Below, one piece after another: positions 22,830-25,154 of a stretch of 25,154 nt of DNA. Location of the stretch: assembly GCA_039908285.1 (NCBI GenBank), contig JAMOBE010000053.1, forward strand, positions 1-25,154, given 5' to 3'. The notes beneath the pieces are model-generated. The model did not search any database and was not told where the DNA came from. It saw nothing but the letters and a program-made list of their open reading frames with translations. The DNA comes from JAMOBE01 sp039908285 (lineage in GTDB: Bacteria; Pseudomonadota; Alphaproteobacteria; Rhodospirillales; Rhodospirillaceae). The position numbers and the translations under genes are program-made. The stretch's first letter is position 1; each line of letters starts with the position of its first letter.

Positions 22830-23813
22830 TCAGTGCGTCGTGGGCGCGCCGAACACGTCCTCCAACGTGTGCGCATTCATCAAGCGTATGCTCCATTCGT
22901 CCAACTGGTCGCTGCTGGCTTTACGTACTCGCTCCTCAATCTCAGGCGATACCGGTCCGCATCGCATTGGAAGCAGGTGAAGCAACATCTCGGCCTTGCC
23001 CTCGGCCTTGCCCTCGGTCATCCCCTCCTGCTTAGCCATACGAGCCATCTGCTGAGCCATCTGCTCGGCCTCTTGCCGTGCCTTCGAGAGTTCCTCGCGC
23101 GCGTTCTTGGCGTCTTCCCGGATACGGAGTTGATCGGAGATCCACATCTCCCGCTTTATCTGGGCGTCGAGTTCTTCGTCGGTCCAGGCTGCGCGGTTGG
23201 CTATCTCCAATGCCATGAGGATTGCGGGCTCCACCGCCAGTGCCCGTGGAACAGCCGTCAGATCACCGGCCGTCTTCATGAAGTATAGCCAGCGCTCGAG
23301 CGTCGTTTCAAGTTGATCTTCTGTTTTCGAGAATTTCGGAAGCTCGGCGAAGACCAGCTCCAAATCTCGGTAACGGATAAGTTTGTTCTCGTCCGCCAGG
23401 AGACGAAATTGGCTGATAACCCGCTCAAGCTCCGGGAACATGATGAAGTCCGTGATCGTCACGGCGACGACATCCCCCAGCAGGTGATAACCATCGCCTT
23501 TGGCAAGCTGTCCCACATAGGCCTTGCACGCGTTGTAGAGCACCCGCTTCTCGAACCCGGGGACGTTCAGAACCTGCATTTCGACGACGTATGAGCGTCC
23601 ATGGAGGTCTTTGACGCGAACATCCAGGAACGTGTCCTTCATCCCCTCGATCTTGGGTGCCTGATAGGGATCAAGGATCGTCACGCTGGTAATCGTTTCG
23701 TCGCCGGTCAGTTTCAGCAGCGCGTTGAGAAAGCTGATCACGATTTCCGAACTGGAGTCGGAACCGAAGATTTTTTTAAAGGCAAGGTCGGTCTTCGGAT
23801 TCAGGAAGCGCAT
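22830..23813 (-). CDS. Rpn-family recombination-promoting nuclease/PD-(D/E)XK transposase-like protein
   Basis: This 327-residue protein begins MRFLNPKTDLAFKKIFGSD, the opening of Rpn proteins (recombination-promoting nucleases, formerly listed as PDDEXK-type putative transposases). The nuclease signature is FLDVRVKDLHGRSYVVEMQV, with Asp and Glu-x-Gln in the PD-(D/E)XK positions (about residues 63-80). A long charged helix (about 233-275) with EGKAEGKAE repeats precedes the C-terminus, typical of the family. It would cut DNA and promote recA-independent recombination in E. coli relatives. The ATG at 23813 is the natural start. A MITE-like element follows only seven bases after the stop. The gene is mobile in habit, and the element may depend on it, but that link is inferred. 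Confidence 0.85.
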   Translation of the reverse strand: MRFLNPKTDLAFKKIFGSDSSSEIVISFLNALLKLTGDETITSVTILDPYQAPKIEGMKDTFLDVRVKDLHGRSYVVEMQVLNVPGFEKRVLYNACKAYVGQLAKGDGYHLLGDVVAVTITDFIMFPELERVISQFRLLADENKLIRYRDLELVFAELPKFSKTEDQLETTLERWLYFMKTAGDLTAVPRALAVEPAILMALEIANRAAWTDEELDAQIKREMWISDQLRIREDAKNAREELSKARQEAEQMAQQMARMAKQEGMTEGKAEGKAEMLLHLLPMRCGPVSPEIEERVRKASSDQLDEWSIRLMNAHTLEDVFGAPTTH

Positions 23814-24170
23814 TTGTCAGCGTCCCGTGCATTGGGGGGAGGTCACGACATGGCGTGCACCGGAGAGCCACCCCGCCCCCGCCTGAGAGGGTTCGACTGG
23901 CCGTCCTGCATTCACGCCGCTACCGATCCGGGAACTTTCTTCTTGCTTCGTACACACCTGTCACTGGGCGAGGATACCCCGGAACCCCGGCCGATCCAAT
24001 CCCCAAGTGGGGGCGGGAGGATCGTCGCCTTCCCGCAAGTCGGCGGGTTCCACCATCGCCACGTCCGGCTGGCCGCCTGATCGGCGCAGGTCGCCTCGTG
24101 TCAGGTTCGCATTCACACGCTCACCCGCCGAGTTATGATGGTGGACAGGGGTCAAAGGATTGCCCCGACC
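23814..24170. other. Intergenic region without recognisable gene
   Basis: Between the Rpn start and the HrpB stop no frame looks like a protein; the open frames are Arg/Pro-rich shadows. The GGGGCGGG-type tracts and the GGGGTC/GACCC pair near 24148-24173 do not form a clear terminator. Promoter elements for the Rpn gene should lie at about 23814-23900 but were not identified. Confidence 0.5.
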
Positions 24171-25154
24171 CTACCCTCCGGACCTCCTGCGGGTCCGGTT
24201 GGTGGGTTCGGCCGTCAGGGGGTCGTCCGGCCAGTGGTGCTTCGGGTAGCGGCCGCGCAGGTCGGCCCGGACCTCGCGATAGGCTCCAGCCCAGAAGCTC
24301 GCCAGGTCGCGGGTGACCTGCATCGGCCGGCCGGCCGGGGACAGAAGGTGCAGGGTCAGCGCCACCCGCCCGCCGGCGAGGCGGGGGGTATCCGTCGCGC
24401 CGAACATCTCCTGGAGCCGCACCGCCAGCACCGGGGCCGTGGGATCGGCGTAGTCGATGGGGATGCGAGAGCCGCTCGGCACCGTGACATGGGTGGGCGC
24501 CAGGGCATCGAGGGCCTGGCGCTTCGGCCAGGGGAGGGCATCCCGCAGGATGGCCGCCAGATCCAGGCCCTTCAGGTGGGCGCGCCGCGTAAGGCCGGCC
24601 AGGTGGGGCGCCAGCCATGCGTCGAGCCCGGCCAGCAGCGCCGCATCCGACAGGTCGGGCCAGTCCGCCTCTCCCTCGGCCACGCGCAGGAAGGCGATGC
24701 GGGCGCGCAGGGACTGGGCCTCGGGCGACCACGGCAGGGCGGCGAGTCCAAGCGTCCGCACGCCCTCCACCATGGCGGCGGTCAGCAGGGCGGGATCGGG
24801 GTCGCGCAGGGGCTCGTCCCGCAGCACCAGTTCGTCGAGACGCAGCCGTCGGCGGGCCAGCACGGCTTCCTCGCGGGGCTCCCAGCGCACGAAGGCTTCG
24901 GAGACGAAGCGGTCGGCGAAGCCCTCCTCCAGGTCGGCCACCGTCAGTGGCGCGGCAAGGTGGATGCGGGCATCGCGGCGGGCGCCGTCCAGGTCGGCGA
25001 CGGCCAGCCAGTCGGCCGCCGCCAGTGGCTCCGTCGGGTGCAGCACGGCGCCGCCACCGCCGGCCAGGCGGAACTGCCCCTCTCCCCCCGGCCGCCGCTG
25101 GGCGATGCGGTCGGGATAGGCGAGGGCCACCAGCAGGCCGAGATGTCCGGAGCT
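24171..25154 (-). CDS. hrpB: ATP-dependent helicase HrpB, C-terminal part (runs off the window)
   Basis: The 327 visible residues are the C-terminal part of the DEAH-box helicase HrpB (usually about 810-850 residues), including the family-specific HrpB_C domain. Signatures are ALAYPDRIAQRRPG at the visible start, EREEAVLARRRL-type sequence (WEPREEAVLARRRLRLDEL), a Trp-rich WPDLSDAALLAGLDAWLAP segment, VPSGSRIPIDYAD and the terminal GRYPKHHWPDDP motif. The frame continues past the window edge and the helicase core is outside it. The frame opens at 25154, and a GTG at 25130 is not the true start. The exact nucleic-acid substrate in bacteria is not settled. Confidence 0.9.
   Translation of the reverse strand, partial: SSGHLGLLVALAYPDRIAQRRPGGEGQFRLAGGGGAVLHPTEPLAAADWLAVADLDGARRDARIHLAAPLTVADLEEGFADRFVSEAFVRWEPREEAVLARRRLRLDELVLRDEPLRDPDPALLTAAMVEGVRTLGLAALPWSPEAQSLRARIAFLRVAEGEADWPDLSDAALLAGLDAWLAPHLAGLTRRAHLKGLDLAAILRDALPWPKRQALDALAPTHVTVPSGSRIPIDYADPTAPVLAVRLQEMFGATDTPRLAGGRVALTLHLLSPAGRPMQVTRDLASFWAGAYREVRADLRGRYPKHHWPDDPLTAEPTNRTRRRSGG

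Noticed and set aside
22606..23288. Short plus-strand open frames across the MITE-like element and Rpn gene
   Set aside because: They read through the inverted repeat and antisense to the Rpn gene; no family similarity.

Overview
The window looks like chromosome from a GC-rich alphaproteobacterium, most likely in or near Rhodospirillales (Magnetospirillum-like). This rests on codon and GC character, a MipZ division-site ATPase, and the general gene repertoire. No rRNA, tRNA or CRISPR array was seen, and the genus is an inference.

Left part (about 1-11.1 kb) is a broken podovirus-like prophage transcribed leftward: major capsid protein, a small head protein, a peptidoglycan-binding-like protein, tail tubular proteins A and B, and a truncated tail-fibre N-terminus. 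Portal, terminase, integrase and lysis genes are absent, so the prophage is a remnant. Its morphogenesis module is interrupted at about 4.35-9.97 kb by rightward cargo: a Sel1-repeat lipoprotein, the 3' end of a group II intron, a 1352-residue protein, and the C-terminal scar of an IS66-type transposase. The 1352-residue protein joins a HigA-type helix-turn-helix, a restriction-endonuclease-like domain, a degenerate STAND-like core and a long helical C-terminus. It is the best candidate here for an undescribed system, probably a single-gene anti-phage defence protein.

Middle part (11.3-15.8 kb) is host-type. A soluble protein carrying two chemoreceptor-tip-like motifs is followed by a diiron metallo-beta-lactamase-fold protein that keeps the flavodiiron ligand spacing. 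This pair resembles the ODP/cytoplasmic-chemoreceptor oxygen sensors. Glutathione synthetase, a small unknown protein, a trypsin-like protease and a short ribosome-hibernation-factor-like protein follow.

Right part (15.9-25.2 kb) is mostly housekeeping: DsbD-type transporter (leftward); YqgE/AlgH, a GT4 glycosyltransferase and a PCuAC copper chaperone (a likely rightward operon); S-formylglutathione hydrolase; MipZ; an Rpn-family nuclease; and the C-terminal third or so of HrpB running off the end. Glutathione synthetase and S-formylglutathione hydrolase both belong to thiol-dependent metabolism but are 7 kb apart and not an operon.

Intergenic DNA is rich in structured repeats: a 92-95 bp double-hairpin element present twice in opposite orientation (443-534 and 14374-14468) that brackets the prophage, a GC-rich REP-like doublet, a 57-bp near-perfect palindrome, a 145-bp MITE-like element with 24-bp perfect inverted ends beside the Rpn gene, and a 15-bp tandem repeat.
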